Shown here one piece after another: positions 19,878 to 28,535 of a DNA stretch of 32,443 nt. This DNA comes from Pseudomonadaceae bacterium. GTDB taxonomy: Bacteria; Pseudomonadota; Gammaproteobacteria; Pseudomonadales; Pseudomonadaceae. Below the pieces are notes generated by a model. The model ran no database searches, had not been told where the DNA came from, and was given only the letters and a program-made list of their open reading frames with translations. Both the position numbers and the translations under genes were made by a program. The DNA is taken from NCBI GenBank assembly GCA_019747155.1, contig JAIERD010000380.1, forward strand, positions 1 through 32,443, read 5' to 3'. Positions within the stretch are counted from its first letter, which is position 1; each line of letters starts with the position of its first letter.

Positions 19878-20420
19878 ATGCTACGTAATACCCAAGATAC
19901 CTACGGCAGTGTGAGTCGTGCATTGCACTGGCTGATGGCGTTACTGATTATCGGCATGTTGCTGGTTGGCTTTGTAATGGGCGAGTTCGGTCGAGATGAT
20001 CCACTGCGGCCACTGCTGTATAGCCTGCACAAATCCACCGGCACCTTGTTGCTGGTGTTGATTGGGGTGCGCTTGTTGTGGGCCGGGATTAACCAAAAAC
20101 CACGGCCTATTGGTGACAAGACCCTGCCCAACCAAGTGGCGCGGTTGGTGCACATTGCCTTATATCTGTTGATGATTGGCTTGCCACTGTCGGGCTATCT
20201 GTTGGTGGCATCTGGTACCAGCAGTAAACCCTTTGAGTTTTTTGGTCTGTTTGCCCTGCCCAAAGTCATGCCGAGCAATTGGCTACATGAAACCGCCGAA
20301 GAGCTGCACGGCGACTTACCTTGGTTCGCCGTGGCCTTGATCGGCCTGCATATAGCCGGTGGTTTGAAGCGCCACTTTATTGAGCGTGATGGCACCTTGG
20401 CGCGGATGTGGCGTTCTTGA
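19878..20420 (+). CDS. Cytochrome b561 family protein
   Basis: This is a 180-residue four-helix inner-membrane di-heme cytochrome that passes electrons between quinol and other carriers. Helices lie at about 16-35 (ALHWLMALLIIGMLLVGFVMG), 55-72 (LLLVLIGVRLLW), 92-113 (VHIALYLLMIGLPLSGYLLV) and 148-165. Likely heme ligands are the histidines in RALHWLMA, YSLHKSTGTL, RLVHIALYL and LIGLHIAGG, the usual E. coli CybB/YceJ pattern. The RBS AGGAG precedes ATG 19878. It is a stand-alone gene with its own terminator (20433-20457). The redox partner is not shown by context. Confidence 0.92.
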   Translation: MLRNTQDTYGSVSRALHWLMALLIIGMLLVGFVMGEFGRDDPLRPLLYSLHKSTGTLLLVLIGVRLLWAGINQKPRPIGDKTLPNQVARLVHIALYLLMIGLPLSGYLLVASGTSSKPFEFFGLFALPKVMPSNWLHETAEELHGDLPWFAVALIGLHIAGGLKRHFIERDGTLARMWRS

Positions 20421-20432
20421 TTAAGGCTTTGC

Positions 20433-20457
20433 AGCCCGACTGAGCAGTCGGGCTTTT
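20433..20457. terminator. Terminator between cytochrome b561 and NADPH reductase genes
   Basis: AGCCCGACT-GAGC-AGTCGGGCT is a perfect 9-bp stem followed by TTT on the plus strand. It lies in the 46-bp convergent gap and may serve both genes. Confidence 0.82.
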
Positions 20458-20466
20458 AACGCGGTA

Positions 20467-21063
20467 TCACATACCGTTAGCAAACTCGGCCTGAGTCATG
20501 TCAATGGATGCGCGTACCGGCTGTAAGGCAACGCTGTATTTTTGCAGCACATCCAGGGCGTAATCGATGCGTGCGCGCAGGTGTTGTTCGTCGACGTTGG
20601 CGGCGGATGCCTGGTTAAACTGCTGCTCGACCTGACGGATAATCAGGTGCTCGGGGATATAGCACAGCCGGCAGTTTTTGTAGCTGGAGGCGCGCAGCTC
20701 GCTGATCGGATAAGCCCCACCAATGCCCGCCGAAACGCCAACCAACAAGCCGGGTTTGTGCGCGAGTTCGGCTTTGCTGGCATAGATAAAGAAATTCTTG
20801 ATCGCTGGGCAGGCCATGCCATTCCACTCAGGGGCAACTATGACCAGCGCGTCGGCGGCCTTTAATCGCTCGGCGTACTGACTCCAGGGGCCGCTGTCAT
20901 CGCTCGGCCAGAGCGGCAAGGGGTCAAGGCCTAAGTCAATTACGGTACACAGTTCGAGGCTGCTGTGGCCCAGTTCAATCAGTCGTTGACGAAGAAAACG
21001 GGCGACTTTGCCAGATTGGCTGTTGTGGCGGCTGGAGCCGGCGACTAAAACAAAGTTGAGCAT
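20467..21063 (-). CDS. NADPH-dependent FMN reductase-like flavoprotein
   Basis: This is a 198-residue flavodoxin-fold protein. The N-terminal phosphate-binding loop VAGSSRHNSQSGKVARFL (about 7-24) and the flavin-contacting segment ALVIVAPEWNGMACPAIKNF (about 71-90) are typical of the NAD(P)H-dependent FMN/azoreductase/chromate reductase family (PF03358). The family usually has P-E-Y-N-x-S/G; here the aromatic is Trp (PEWNGM). Such enzymes reduce quinones, azo dyes or metals using NAD(P)H. It is a single gene, about 150 bp downstream of the chemoreceptor on the same strand, and functional linkage is not evident. Confidence 0.85.
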   Translation of the reverse strand: MLNFVLVAGSSRHNSQSGKVARFLRQRLIELGHSSLELCTVIDLGLDPLPLWPSDDSGPWSQYAERLKAADALVIVAPEWNGMACPAIKNFFIYASKAELAHKPGLLVGVSAGIGGAYPISELRASSYKNCRLCYIPEHLIIRQVEQQFNQASAANVDEQHLRARIDYALDVLQKYSVALQPVRASIDMTQAEFANGM

Positions 21064-21214
21064 CTAGGTATCTCCTGAACAGGTGCCGGCAGGCTAGACA
21101 GGCGCGCGTGCTTAGGCAAGGAGGCAGCCGCCAGAGCAGGGCGCAGATGGCGCCATGAGGTGAGCGGCTGCATTCAAAGCGGCCGCTTTTCACACAGCCT
21201 GTTTTTGGGGAGGG

Positions 21215-23359
21215 CTAAACGCGAAACTGATCCATCAGTTTTTGTTGCTGATTGGCCAGCCGATTGAGTGCCTGGCCAACTTCAGACGACTCTTGGGCCT
21301 GGCCGGAAATGGACTCGGTCACGTCACGGATTGAGGTGACGTTGCGGTTGATTTCATCCGCCACCGAGCTTTGCTCTTCAGCGGCACTGGCAATTTGCAT
21401 GTTCATGTCGGTGATCACCCCGACTGCGTCGCCAATCCGACGCAGGGCCACAACGGCGGCCTCAACCTGGGCGACACTGCCCTGTGCTTGTCGATGGCTG
21501 CTGTGCATCGAGCTGACCACTTCGCGCGTACCGGTTTGCAAGGCTTCGATCACCTGGCGAATTTCCTCGACCGAATCTTGCGTGCGTTTGGCCAGGTTAC
21601 GCACCTCATCGGCAACCACCGCAAAGCCGCGACCCGCCTCGCCGGCGCGGGCCGCTTCAATCGCCGCATTGAGCGCCAGTAAGTTGGTTTGCTCGGCTAT
21701 TGAGCGGATGACCTCAAGCACTGAGCCAATTTGCTCGCTGCTGCTGGCCAGACCTTCAACTTCCTGCATGGCTACGCTCATCTCGCTGGCGAGTTGCTCG
21801 ATCATCAGGGTGGTGTTGTCGATTACCGCCAAGCCTTCGCGGGTAGCGTGGTCGGCGCCGCGGGCGGCCTCGGCGGCTTGAGCGGCGCTGCGGGCGACGT
21901 CTTGCGCGGTGGCGCTCATTTCATGAAAGGCGGTGGCGACCTGATCGATCTCACGGTATTGCTGTTGCATACCTGTGCTGGTTTGCTCGGCAATGGTCGA
22001 GGAACGGTCGGCAGTGCTGCGCGCATCCACCACTGACTGTTTGACCTCGGCGATGACCGGTTGCAGCTTGTCGAGAAAACGGTTGAACCAGCCGGCCAAC
22101 TCGCCCAGTTCATCTTGCTTGGCATAGCCCAGGCGCCGGGTTAAATCGCCTTCGCCGCTGGCGATATCTTTCAGCATGGCGGCAACGCTGAGAATAGGTT
22201 GGGTGACCCCGCGGGCGGTTAGCCACATTAACAACAAGCCAAACACCCCGGCAAATAAGCCAAGGCCCAGTGCCAGACTGCTGTCGGTGGTGCGTTGCAG
22301 GTCCAGTTGTTGCTGCAGTTTTAGCGCCGGCTCCAGCAATACCGTATCGGCTACTTCGAGCATGACTGCCCAAGGTTTGGCGTTGGGGATTGGCAGCAGC
22401 GGGCTGAGCACTTGCAGCGTGCCTTGATGTTCAATGGCTGAAACCTGGCCGCGCGCAACCAGCGCTTTGAGTTCCGGGCCTTGCCCGGGAAAGGCGGCAT
22501 CCAACGCGTTGCCCAGCCGCGAAGCATCCGCGCTGTGGCCGGCAAGCAAGCCGGCAGAGCTGATAATGCTGACTTGACCGGCGCCGTCGTAGAGTTCTTG
22601 ATGGGCCGCATCGCTGAGCTGCTGCAGGCTGTCGAGGCTGATATCAACGCCCATGACTCCGACCACCTTGCCATTCAGTAGCAATGGAAAAGCAATGCTG
22701 GTCATCAAGGTGCTCTTGCCCTCGACTTCATCGAAGTAGGGCTCCAACACGCAAGGCGCTGCGCTGTCGCGGGGGCAGGTGTACCAGGCGTTATAGGCGG
22801 TGCCGCTGGCCCCAGCAGTGGTGTCAGCGAGCTGCTTTTCAGTTAGGGGTTCGGCTTCAAGCTTGCCCGGGGTGGCCTGAGACCAATAGAGCGAGAAGCG
22901 GCCTTTGTCGTTGCTGCCAATTTCCGCCTGGGCGGCGAATAGCTCATCTTTGCCGTCCAGCGCGTTGGGTTCAAATACTACATAAAGGCCGAGCAGGTTG
23001 GGGTTGCCCTCCAAAGCGGTGCGGGCCTGACGGGTCATGTCCTCACGCAAATCGAAGGCATCGATAAAGCGCTTCTCGGCTTGCTCGCGTAAAAACAGTA
23101 CTTGCCGCGAGAAGCCTTTGCCGTATTCGTAAGCCGCCATAAAGTGCCGCTGCACCAACAGTGCTTGCGACTGCGCGCGTGCTTGCAGGCGCTGTTTGGC
23201 GGCTTCTTCGAGCATTTGGCTGCTGGCCTGTTTGACCACTTCGCTGCTTTTTTGCGCTTGATACAACGAGGCGCCGACCAGCAAGGTCACTATCGCCAGC
23301 AAGCACAAACCGGCAAGGAGAGTGATTTTCCACTGGATGGAAATGCGATTAAACGGCAT
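21215..23359 (-). CDS. Methyl-accepting chemotaxis protein with dCache sensor
   Basis: The start is set at 23359 ([17 protein letters not shown] upstream) because the FliA promoter at 23394-23420 lies inside the ORF-track extension to 23455. The 714 residues comprise TM1 (about 11-33), a periplasmic double-Cache sensor (about 40-355), TM2 (about 362-384), HAMP (about 385-437) and a full signalling domain with the tip [19 protein letters not shown] (about 556-574). The sensor carries [12 protein letters not shown]...[12 protein letters not shown]: it resembles the ligand-binding loop of amino-acid dCache receptors, but the arginine expected two residues before Trp-Tyr is Asn, and two cysteines (195 and 203) could form a disulfide. 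The ligand is therefore uncertain. No NWETF-type CheR-binding tail is present (it ends MDQFRV). Confidence 0.94.
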   Translation of the reverse strand: MPFNRISIQWKITLLAGLCLLAIVTLLVGASLYQAQKSSEVVKQASSQMLEEAAKQRLQARAQSQALLVQRHFMAAYEYGKGFSRQVLFLREQAEKRFIDAFDLREDMTRQARTALEGNPNLLGLYVVFEPNALDGKDELFAAQAEIGSNDKGRFSLYWSQATPGKLEAEPLTEKQLADTTAGASGTAYNAWYTCPRDSAAPCVLEPYFDEVEGKSTLMTSIAFPLLLNGKVVGVMGVDISLDSLQQLSDAAHQELYDGAGQVSIISSAGLLAGHSADASRLGNALDAAFPGQGPELKALVARGQVSAIEHQGTLQVLSPLLPIPNAKPWAVMLEVADTVLLEPALKLQQQLDLQRTTDSSLALGLGLFAGVFGLLLMWLTARGVTQPILSVAAMLKDIASGEGDLTRRLGYAKQDELGELAGWFNRFLDKLQPVIAEVKQSVVDARSTADRSSTIAEQTSTGMQQQYREIDQVATAFHEMSATAQDVARSAAQAAEAARGADHATREGLAVIDNTTLMIEQLASEMSVAMQEVEGLASSSEQIGSVLEVIRSIAEQTNLLALNAAIEAARAGEAGRGFAVVADEVRNLAKRTQDSVEEIRQVIEALQTGTREVVSSMHSSHRQAQGSVAQVEAAVVALRRIGDAVGVITDMNMQIASAAEEQSSVADEINRNVTSIRDVTESISGQAQESSEVGQALNRLANQQQKLMDQFRV

Positions 23360-23393
23360 CTGAAACTCCTGCGATTGTGCGGTCGACTGATTT

Positions 23394-23420
23394 TTATCGG
23401 CCGACTCGGGCTGTTCTTTA
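23394..23420 (-). promoter_or_regulatory. FliA (sigma-28) promoter of the chemoreceptor gene
   Basis: The minus strand reads TAAA-N15-GCCGATAA, an exact match to the sigma-28 consensus in both boxes and spacing. Transcription would begin near 23387, about 28 bases before ATG 23359, with CAGGAG between them. This ties the receptor to the flagellar regulon and fixes the start codon. Confidence 0.85.
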
Positions 23421-23532
23421 TTCAGTTGCCTAAACGGGTCAGTGTTTAATGCCAAAAAGCACTAAATAGGGCGTGGTTTGAATTATGCACGGTGCGTACA
23501 GATTAATGCTCGCACTATTCGCGCAACTGTTT

Positions 23533-23955
23533 TCAGTGATTGTCGGCGACGCAACAGCTGCGGCGATCCAAGGTCTCCAGCAAACGGCAGTGTTCGGCGC
23601 TGGTCGATGAGCAGCCAACCAGGCTTTGCAACACCTCTCGCATTTGCTGCAAGTCGGCGATGCGCGCGTCCACTTGTTGCAGGTGTGCTTGGACTAACTG
23701 ATCGGCTTCGGCGCAAGGGCTGTGGGGGTGGTCGGCCAGTTGCAGCAGGGTTTTCAGCTCTTCGATGCTAAAACCCAGCTCGCGGCCACGGCGGATAAAA
23801 CTTAAGCGGCGAACATCCTCCTGCTGATAGCAACGGTAACCGGAGGCATTGCGCGCCGGCTGTTGCAGCAGACCAATGCGTTCGTAATAGCGGATGGTTT
23901 CCAGGTTAACGGCGCTCTCGCGGCTTAACTCGCCGATGCGATATACCTTGTTCAT
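23533..23955 (-). CDS. MerR-family metal-responsive regulator (ZntR/CadR-like)
   Basis: The protein has 140 residues. The N-terminal winged helix-turn-helix is YRIGELSRESAVNLETIRYY with the wing NASGYRCYQQEDVRRLSFI, then a long dimerisation coiled coil (about 80-112). Metal-ligand candidates are Cys81 (SPCAEAD), Cys115 and His122-Cys123 (GCSSTSAEHC) plus Cys134-Cys135, a pattern closest to divalent-metal sensors such as ZntR rather than CueR. It sits divergent to the CDF transporter, with an operator between them. Expected behaviour is binding the over-long promoter spacer and untwisting it when metal binds. Zn, Cd, Co, Hg or Pb cannot be told apart from sequence alone. Confidence 0.92.
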   Translation of the reverse strand: MNKVYRIGELSRESAVNLETIRYYERIGLLQQPARNASGYRCYQQEDVRRLSFIRRGRELGFSIEELKTLLQLADHPHSPCAEADQLVQAHLQQVDARIADLQQMREVLQSLVGCSSTSAEHCRLLETLDRRSCCVADNH

Positions 23956-23960
23956 AAGGC

Positions 23961-23991
23961 TTGACCCTGTAGTGACTACAGGCTTTAGCCT
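23961..23991 (+). promoter_or_regulatory. MerR-type operator/promoter of the cation transporter
   Basis: TTGACC (-35) and TAGCCT (-10) are 19 bp apart, the long spacer typical of MerR-activated promoters. Within the spacer is the perfect 17-bp palindrome CCTGTAGT-G-ACTACAGG (23966-23982). It lies between the divergent merR-type gene (ATG at 23955) and the CDF gene (ATG at 24020). Confidence 0.88.
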
Positions 23992-24019
23992 ACGCCTGAA
24001 ATCAATTCAGGAGAATCCT

Positions 24020-24643
24020 ATGAGTGCCCATTGTTGCCATGCCGAACCTGTCGCCAAGCACTTGAGTCCGGCCTATCGGCGGGTGTTATGGCTGGCCTTA
24101 TTGATTAACGCTGTAATGTTTGCAATCGAAATAAGTGCCGGCCTGCGCGCGGGTTCAGTGGCTTTGTTGGCTGACTCGCTGGATTTTCTCGGTGATGCCG
24201 GCAACTACGCCATTAGCCTGTTTGTACTGGCCATGAGTTTGAGTTGGCGTGCCCGCGCCGCCCAATTCAAGGCTGTGAGCATGGCGTTGTTTGGTTTGGG
24301 GGTATTAGTGGCAACCGCTTGGAATGCCTGGCAGGGCGGTGTGCCGGTGGCGGCCACCATGGGCCTGATTGGTGGCCTGGCGCTGTTGGCCAATTTGGCC
24401 GTGGCGGCCTTGCTGTATGCCTGGCGCGACGGCGACAGCAATATGCGCAGCGTCTGGCTCTGTACCCGTAATGACGCTTTGGGCAATGTGGCGGTGCTGC
24501 TGGCGGCGCTCGGGGTGTTGGGCAGTGGCAGTGCCTGGCCAGATTTGCTGGTTGCCGGCATTATGGCCAGCCTGGCGCTGAGCTCGGCCTGGCAAGTACT
24601 GCGCCAGGCGCGCGGCGAGTTAGGCATCGCGCCCCAGCCATAG
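24020..24643 (+). CDS. Short CDF-like cation transporter
   Basis: The start is ATG 24020 (AGGAGAA upstream), after the MerR promoter; the ORF track extends too far 5'. The protein has 207 residues, about five to six membrane helices, and begins with a Cys/His-rich tip (MSAHCCHAEP) that could bind metal. It resembles the membrane domain of cation diffusion facilitators: helix 2 has ADSLDFLGDAGNY and helix 5 has TRNDALGNVAVL. Canonical CDF sites use H/D-x3-D pairs; here the second pair reads N-D-x3-N, so the metal site is non-standard. The C-terminal cytoplasmic domain of YiiP-type CDFs is missing. Metal efflux induced through the divergent regulator is the likely role. Confidence 0.88.
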   Translation: MSAHCCHAEPVAKHLSPAYRRVLWLALLINAVMFAIEISAGLRAGSVALLADSLDFLGDAGNYAISLFVLAMSLSWRARAAQFKAVSMALFGLGVLVATAWNAWQGGVPVAATMGLIGGLALLANLAVAALLYAWRDGDSNMRSVWLCTRNDALGNVAVLLAALGVLGSGSAWPDLLVAGIMASLALSSAWQVLRQARGELGIAPQP

Positions 24644-24673
24644 ATTGAAATTCCAACCTGCTGTGAGTACTAA

Positions 24674-25003
24674 ATGCTGCTGAAAACCCTGGGCTTGTTC
24701 TTTGCGACCGCAGTAGCGGAAATTGTCGGCTGTTACTTGCCGTACCTGTGGCTGCGCAAAGAGGCGTCGGTGTGGTTGCTGCTGCCGGCAGCGCTGAGCC
24801 TGGCGCTGTTTGTCTGGCTGCTGAGCTTGCACCCGGCCGCCAGTGGCCGGGTCTATGCCGCCTATGGTGGGGTCTACGTGGCCAGTGCCTTGCTGTGGCT
24901 ACGCTGGGTGGATGGCATCAAGCTGTCCAGTCTCGACTGGTTCGGCGCCGCGATTAGTTTGCTGGGCATGGCGATTATCGTCAGCGGTTGGAAGGCTGCG
25001 TGA
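24674..25003 (+). CDS. ynfA: YnfA/UPF0060 family small membrane protein
   Basis: This is a 109-residue inner-membrane protein with four hydrophobic helices: [60 protein letters not shown] and [18 protein letters not shown]. The [14 protein letters not shown] stretch and [20 protein letters not shown] are hallmarks of UPF0060. The family is distantly like small multidrug resistance transporters. It follows the CDF gene by 30 bp with only a weak ribosome binding site and may share the metal-responsive transcript. Substrate unknown. Confidence 0.93.
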   Translation: MLLKTLGLFFATAVAEIVGCYLPYLWLRKEASVWLLLPAALSLALFVWLLSLHPAASGRVYAAYGGVYVASALLWLRWVDGIKLSSLDWFGAAISLLGMAIIVSGWKAA

Positions 25004-25019
25004 ACCTGGTCAAGTACTG

Positions 25020-25439
25020 ATGGCCTACGCCGGACTGTTTGTTCTCGCACTGTTGGCCGCGACTCTATTGCCGATGCAGTCCGAGGCCGGCTTGGTCGCG
25101 CTGCTGCTCACCGATAGCTATAGCGTCAGCGGTTTGCTGTTGGCGGCAATTGCCGGCAATACCCTGGGCTCAACCATTAACTGGTGGCTGGGCCGCTCGC
25201 TTGGCCGCTTTCAGCAACGCCGTTGGTTTCCGGTGACGCCTGCGCAATTACAGCGAGCCCAGCACTGGTATCAACGTTATGGACGCTGGAGTTTGTTGCT
25301 CAGCTGGCTGCCGATAGTTGGTGACCCACTGACCCTGGTCGCCGGCGTGCTGCGCGAGCCGCTGCCCAGTTTTTTACTCTTGGTGCTACTGGCCAAGAGC
25401 GCCCGCTATCTGTTGTTGGCGCTGATCGTGTTGTCCTAA
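25020..25439 (+). CDS. YqaA-like DedA/SNARE-associated membrane protein
   Basis: The start is ATG 25020, 16 bp after the ynfA stop; the ORF-track start at 24843 lies inside ynfA. The protein has 139 residues and the DedA/VTT-like core: AGNTLGSTINWWLGRSLG (about 46-63), then RAQHWYQRYGRWSLLLSWLPIVGDPLTLVAGVLR, with the conserved Gly-x-x-x-Gly and proline turns. Length and order match E. coli YqaA. Members of this superfamily handle lipid carriers, but no function is proven for YqaA. The unit ends in a strong terminator. Confidence 0.88.
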   Translation: MAYAGLFVLALLAATLLPMQSEAGLVALLLTDSYSVSGLLLAAIAGNTLGSTINWWLGRSLGRFQQRRWFPVTPAQLQRAQHWYQRYGRWSLLLSWLPIVGDPLTLVAGVLREPLPSFLLLVLLAKSARYLLLALIVLS

Positions 25440-25441
25440 AA

Positions 25442-25474
25442 CTAAAAAGCCCCGAAAGATTCGGGGCTTTTTAG
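25442..25474. terminator. Bidirectional terminator between yqaA and nuoN
   Basis: CTAAAAAGCCCCGAA-AGA-TTCGGGGCTTTTTAG is a perfect 15-bp stem whose arms give a T5 tract in both directions. It ends the metal/ynfA/yqaA unit and the nuo operon. Confidence 0.93.
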
Positions 25475-25490
25475 GGTGCAGGCGTCAGGC

Positions 25491-26945
25491 TTACAGTGCC
25501 GTGAGGCCGGTGTGTTGCAGCAGTTCTAGCAGTGGCTGCGGGTAAACCCCAAGGAACAAGGTCAGCCCCGCCATGGCCATCAACATGATGCCGCCGGTAC
25601 GCTGGCCCCAGTTCTCTGGTGCATCGTGGCGATGCAGGCCCGGCGCGACCAGAAACAGGGTAACCATCACCCGCAGGTAATAGAACACACCAATCGCACT
25701 GCCGATGATCAGGCTACCGAGCAACCACCAAAGGTGCGACTCAACCCCGACCGCGACAATGTAGAACTTACCAATAAAGCCTGCGGTCAGCGGAATACCG
25801 GCCAGCGACAGCATCATCAAGGTTAATACGGCGGTGAGGTTCGGCCGGCGCCAGAACAGTCCGCGGTACTCATACAGCGCGTCGCAATCGCGGCCGTGAT
25901 ACGGCGTCGACATCAGCGTGACCACACCGAAAGCGCCGAGACTGGTCAGCACATAGGTGGTCAGGTAGACGCCAATCGCCTCAACTGCCAAGCCTTTGCT
26001 GGCGATCAACGCCACCAACAGATAACCGAAGTGGGCAATCGATGAGTAACCCAACAGGCGCTTGAGGTTGCTCTGCATCAGTGCCAACAGGTTGCCGAGC
26101 AAAATCGAGGCAATCGCAATCAGGCTCAACAGGTCATTCAACCAGCCGCCAGCCATGGCCGGTGACAGTTGATACAGGCGCAGCAACACGGCAAATACCG
26201 CGACCTTGCTGGCCGTGGCCAGAAAAGCCGCCACCGGCGCGGGGGCGCCTTCATAGACATCGGGTGTCCACAGGTGAAAAGGCACCAGTGACAGCTTGAA
26301 CGCCAGGCCGATCAGCATCATGCCGATCCCTAAATGCACCAGTTGGCTGAGTGAGCCATCGGCGGACAGCTTGGCACCCAGTCCGGCAAAGCTCAGGGTA
26401 CCGGCGTCGGCATACAACAGCGCCATGCCGAATAGTAAAAAGGCCGAACCGGCTGCCGACAGCACCATGTACTTGATGCCGGCTTCCAGTGAGCGCTTGT
26501 TGAAAAACGCGTAAGCGACCATGCCGTAAACCGGCACCGAAAGCAGTTCCAAACCGATAAACAGACCCGCCAGGTGCCGCGCGCTGACCAGCACAATGCC
26601 GCCGGCGGCGGCCAGGATAATCAGCAGGTACAACTCTTCGCGGTTACCCGGATAACCTTCCATATAGGCGTGGGCGAGGGTGACGCAAACCAGTGTGGCG
26701 ACCAGGATCAGGCCAATGTAAAAACAGGCGAAGTTATCCACCTGCAGCAGTTCGGTGACCGCCAGTGGCGTAACTTTTAATGCCGGAATAATCGCCAGCA
26801 GCGCCAACACCAAGCCGGTAACCGTCAGCAGATAGGTTTGTGCATGATTGCGCCGCCAAGCGATAGCCAGCATCACCAGCACGCTGGTGGCGCAGGTGAC
26901 CAGCAGCGGCAGTAGGGCGATAAAGTGTTCTGTAGTCAGTTGCAT
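25491..26945 (-). CDS. nuoN: NADH-quinone oxidoreductase subunit N
   Basis: NuoN is an antiporter-like proton-translocating membrane subunit of complex I. Start 26945 gives MQLTTEHFIALLPLLV and 484 residues, aligning with E. coli NuoN (485 aa, about MTITPQNLIALLPLL) and having GGAAAG upstream; the ORF track adds MESHA. About 14 membrane helices are visible. Conserved points include the Glu in GLFIGLELLSVPVYGMVAY, the lysine in KLSLVPFHLWTPDVYEGAPA and the broken-helix lysine in NLKRLLGYSSIAHFGYLL. It is the last gene of the operon, 22 bp after nuoM. Confidence 0.96.
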   Translation of the reverse strand: MQLTTEHFIALLPLLVTCATSVLVMLAIAWRRNHAQTYLLTVTGLVLALLAIIPALKVTPLAVTELLQVDNFACFYIGLILVATLVCVTLAHAYMEGYPGNREELYLLIILAAAGGIVLVSARHLAGLFIGLELLSVPVYGMVAYAFFNKRSLEAGIKYMVLSAAGSAFLLFGMALLYADAGTLSFAGLGAKLSADGSLSQLVHLGIGMMLIGLAFKLSLVPFHLWTPDVYEGAPAPVAAFLATASKVAVFAVLLRLYQLSPAMAGGWLNDLLSLIAIASILLGNLLALMQSNLKRLLGYSSIAHFGYLLVALIASKGLAVEAIGVYLTTYVLTSLGAFGVVTLMSTPYHGRDCDALYEYRGLFWRRPNLTAVLTLMMLSLAGIPLTAGFIGKFYIVAVGVESHLWWLLGSLIIGSAIGVFYYLRVMVTLFLVAPGLHRHDAPENWGQRTGGIMLMAMAGLTLFLGVYPQPLLELLQHTGLTAL

Positions 26946-26967
26946 GGCATGACTTTCCATAAAGCAG

Positions 26968-28497
26968 CTAGCGGGCCGCAGCGAGTTGAGTAAAGGCTGT
27001 GCTCAGCCAGCTTTGGACGCCGTGCATGGTGGCGGCCGAAGTGTCCAGAATCGGCTGCGGATAAACCCCAAGCAACACGATCAAGACTGCCAGGCTTAGG
27101 GTCATGCCCAGTTCGCGGCTATTCATACCGCGCAAGGCTTGCTCTGATTTTGCCGGGCCAAAATAGGCCCGATGAATCATGATCAGTGAGTAGACCGAGC
27201 CAAACACCAAGCCTGAGGTGGCAATCACCACAATCCAGGGAGTGGCGCTGAACGAGCCGAGCAAAATCAAGAACTCACCGACAAAGTTGCCAGTGCCAGG
27301 CAAGCCCAGCGAGGCAGCGGCGAAGAACAGGCTAATGGCCGGCAGATAGCTAATCCGCGACCACAAGCCGCCCATCTCACGCATGTCGCGGGTGTGCATA
27401 CGCTCATACAGCTGGCCGCAGAGGATAAACAGCGCGGCGGCCGACAAGCCATGGGCGAGCATCTGTACCACCACGCCTTGCAGCGCTTGCTGGCTGCCGG
27501 AGTAGATACCGATGAGGATAAAGCCCATGTGCGAAACGCTGGAGTACGCCACCAGACGCTTGATGTCGGTCTGGGCAAAGGCCAGCAGTGCGCCGTAGAA
27601 AATCCCGATCAGACCGAGGGTCATGGCGATCGGGGCAAACTCGGCGGAGGCATTGGGAAACAGCGGCAGGGCAAAGCGCAGCAAACCATAGGCCGCAGTC
27701 TTTAGCAGAATACCGGCCAAATCCACCGAACCTGCCGTGGGCGCTTGGGCGTGGGCATCCGGTAGCCAAGAGTGAAACGGCACCACCGGCAACTTGACCG
27801 CGAAGGCGATAAAGAAGCCCAGCATCAGGATGTATTCGGTAGCTGGCGGCAGTTCGGCTTTCAGCAGTAGGCTGTAGTCGAAGGTCAGCACGCCGGTGTT
27901 ATTGAAGTTAACGAACACCAAGCCGAGAATCGCCACCAGCATGATCAAACCGCTGGCCTGGGTGTAGATAAAGAACTTGGTGGCGGCGTAGATGCGGCTC
28001 TTGCCTTCGATTGAACTGTGTCCCCACAGCGCAATCAGGAAGTACATGGGGACCAGCATCATCTCCCAGAAGAAGAAGAACAAGAACAGATCGAGGGCCA
28101 GAAACACCCCGATCACACCGCCCAGAATCCACATCAAGTTGAGGTGGAAAAAGCCGACGTTTTTCTGGATCTCACTCCATGAGCAGAGCACCGACAGCAC
28201 ACCGAGCAAGCCGGTGAGCAGAATCATCAGTAGCGATAAGCCATCCATCGCCAGGTGAAAATTGATGCCGAAACGTTCGATCCAGACCTGCTTGAACTCC
28301 AGGGTCCAGACGGGATCGGCACCGGGGTGCGGCGCCAGTTGAAAGTCGCCGGTAAACCATAGCCAGAGGCCCAGGGCCAGTTCCAGCAGCATGGTAAGCA
28401 TGGCGATTGTACGCGGCAAGGATGAGCCAAAACGCTCAGCTTGCCAGCACAGTAGGCCGCCAATAAAGGGGATCAGGATTAGCCAGGGCAGAATCAT
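26968..28497 (-). CDS. nuoM: NADH-quinone oxidoreductase subunit M
   Basis: NuoM is the middle antiporter-like subunit of complex I. It has 509 residues, the same as E. coli, starting MILPWLILIPFIGGLLCWQ. The essential Glu is in LFLFFFFWEMMLVPMYFLI, the channel lysine in FAVKLPVVPFHSWLPDAHAQ, and the discontinuous-helix lysine in AQTDIKRLVAYSSVSHMGF. It sits 38 bp after nuoL. No truncation or frameshift was seen. Confidence 0.97.
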   Translation of the reverse strand: MILPWLILIPFIGGLLCWQAERFGSSLPRTIAMLTMLLELALGLWLWFTGDFQLAPHPGADPVWTLEFKQVWIERFGINFHLAMDGLSLLMILLTGLLGVLSVLCSWSEIQKNVGFFHLNLMWILGGVIGVFLALDLFLFFFFWEMMLVPMYFLIALWGHSSIEGKSRIYAATKFFIYTQASGLIMLVAILGLVFVNFNNTGVLTFDYSLLLKAELPPATEYILMLGFFIAFAVKLPVVPFHSWLPDAHAQAPTAGSVDLAGILLKTAAYGLLRFALPLFPNASAEFAPIAMTLGLIGIFYGALLAFAQTDIKRLVAYSSVSHMGFILIGIYSGSQQALQGVVVQMLAHGLSAAALFILCGQLYERMHTRDMREMGGLWSRISYLPAISLFFAAASLGLPGTGNFVGEFLILLGSFSATPWIVVIATSGLVFGSVYSLIMIHRAYFGPAKSEQALRGMNSRELGMTLSLAVLIVLLGVYPQPILDTSAATMHGVQSWLSTAFTQLAAAR

Positions 28498-28535
28498 GAC
28501 GTGCTCAGTTCCTTGCGCAAATTTGCAAATTCATA

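Noticed and set aside
21176-21189. Perfect palindrome AAAGCGGCCGCTTT behind the chemoreceptor gene
   Set aside because: It has no loop, lies in a short gap and has no second copy; it is too short and isolated to call a terminator or operator.
24843-25019. N-terminal extension of the yqaA ORF through ynfA
   Set aside because: It is out of frame within the recognisable ynfA gene; the family N-terminus begins at 25020.
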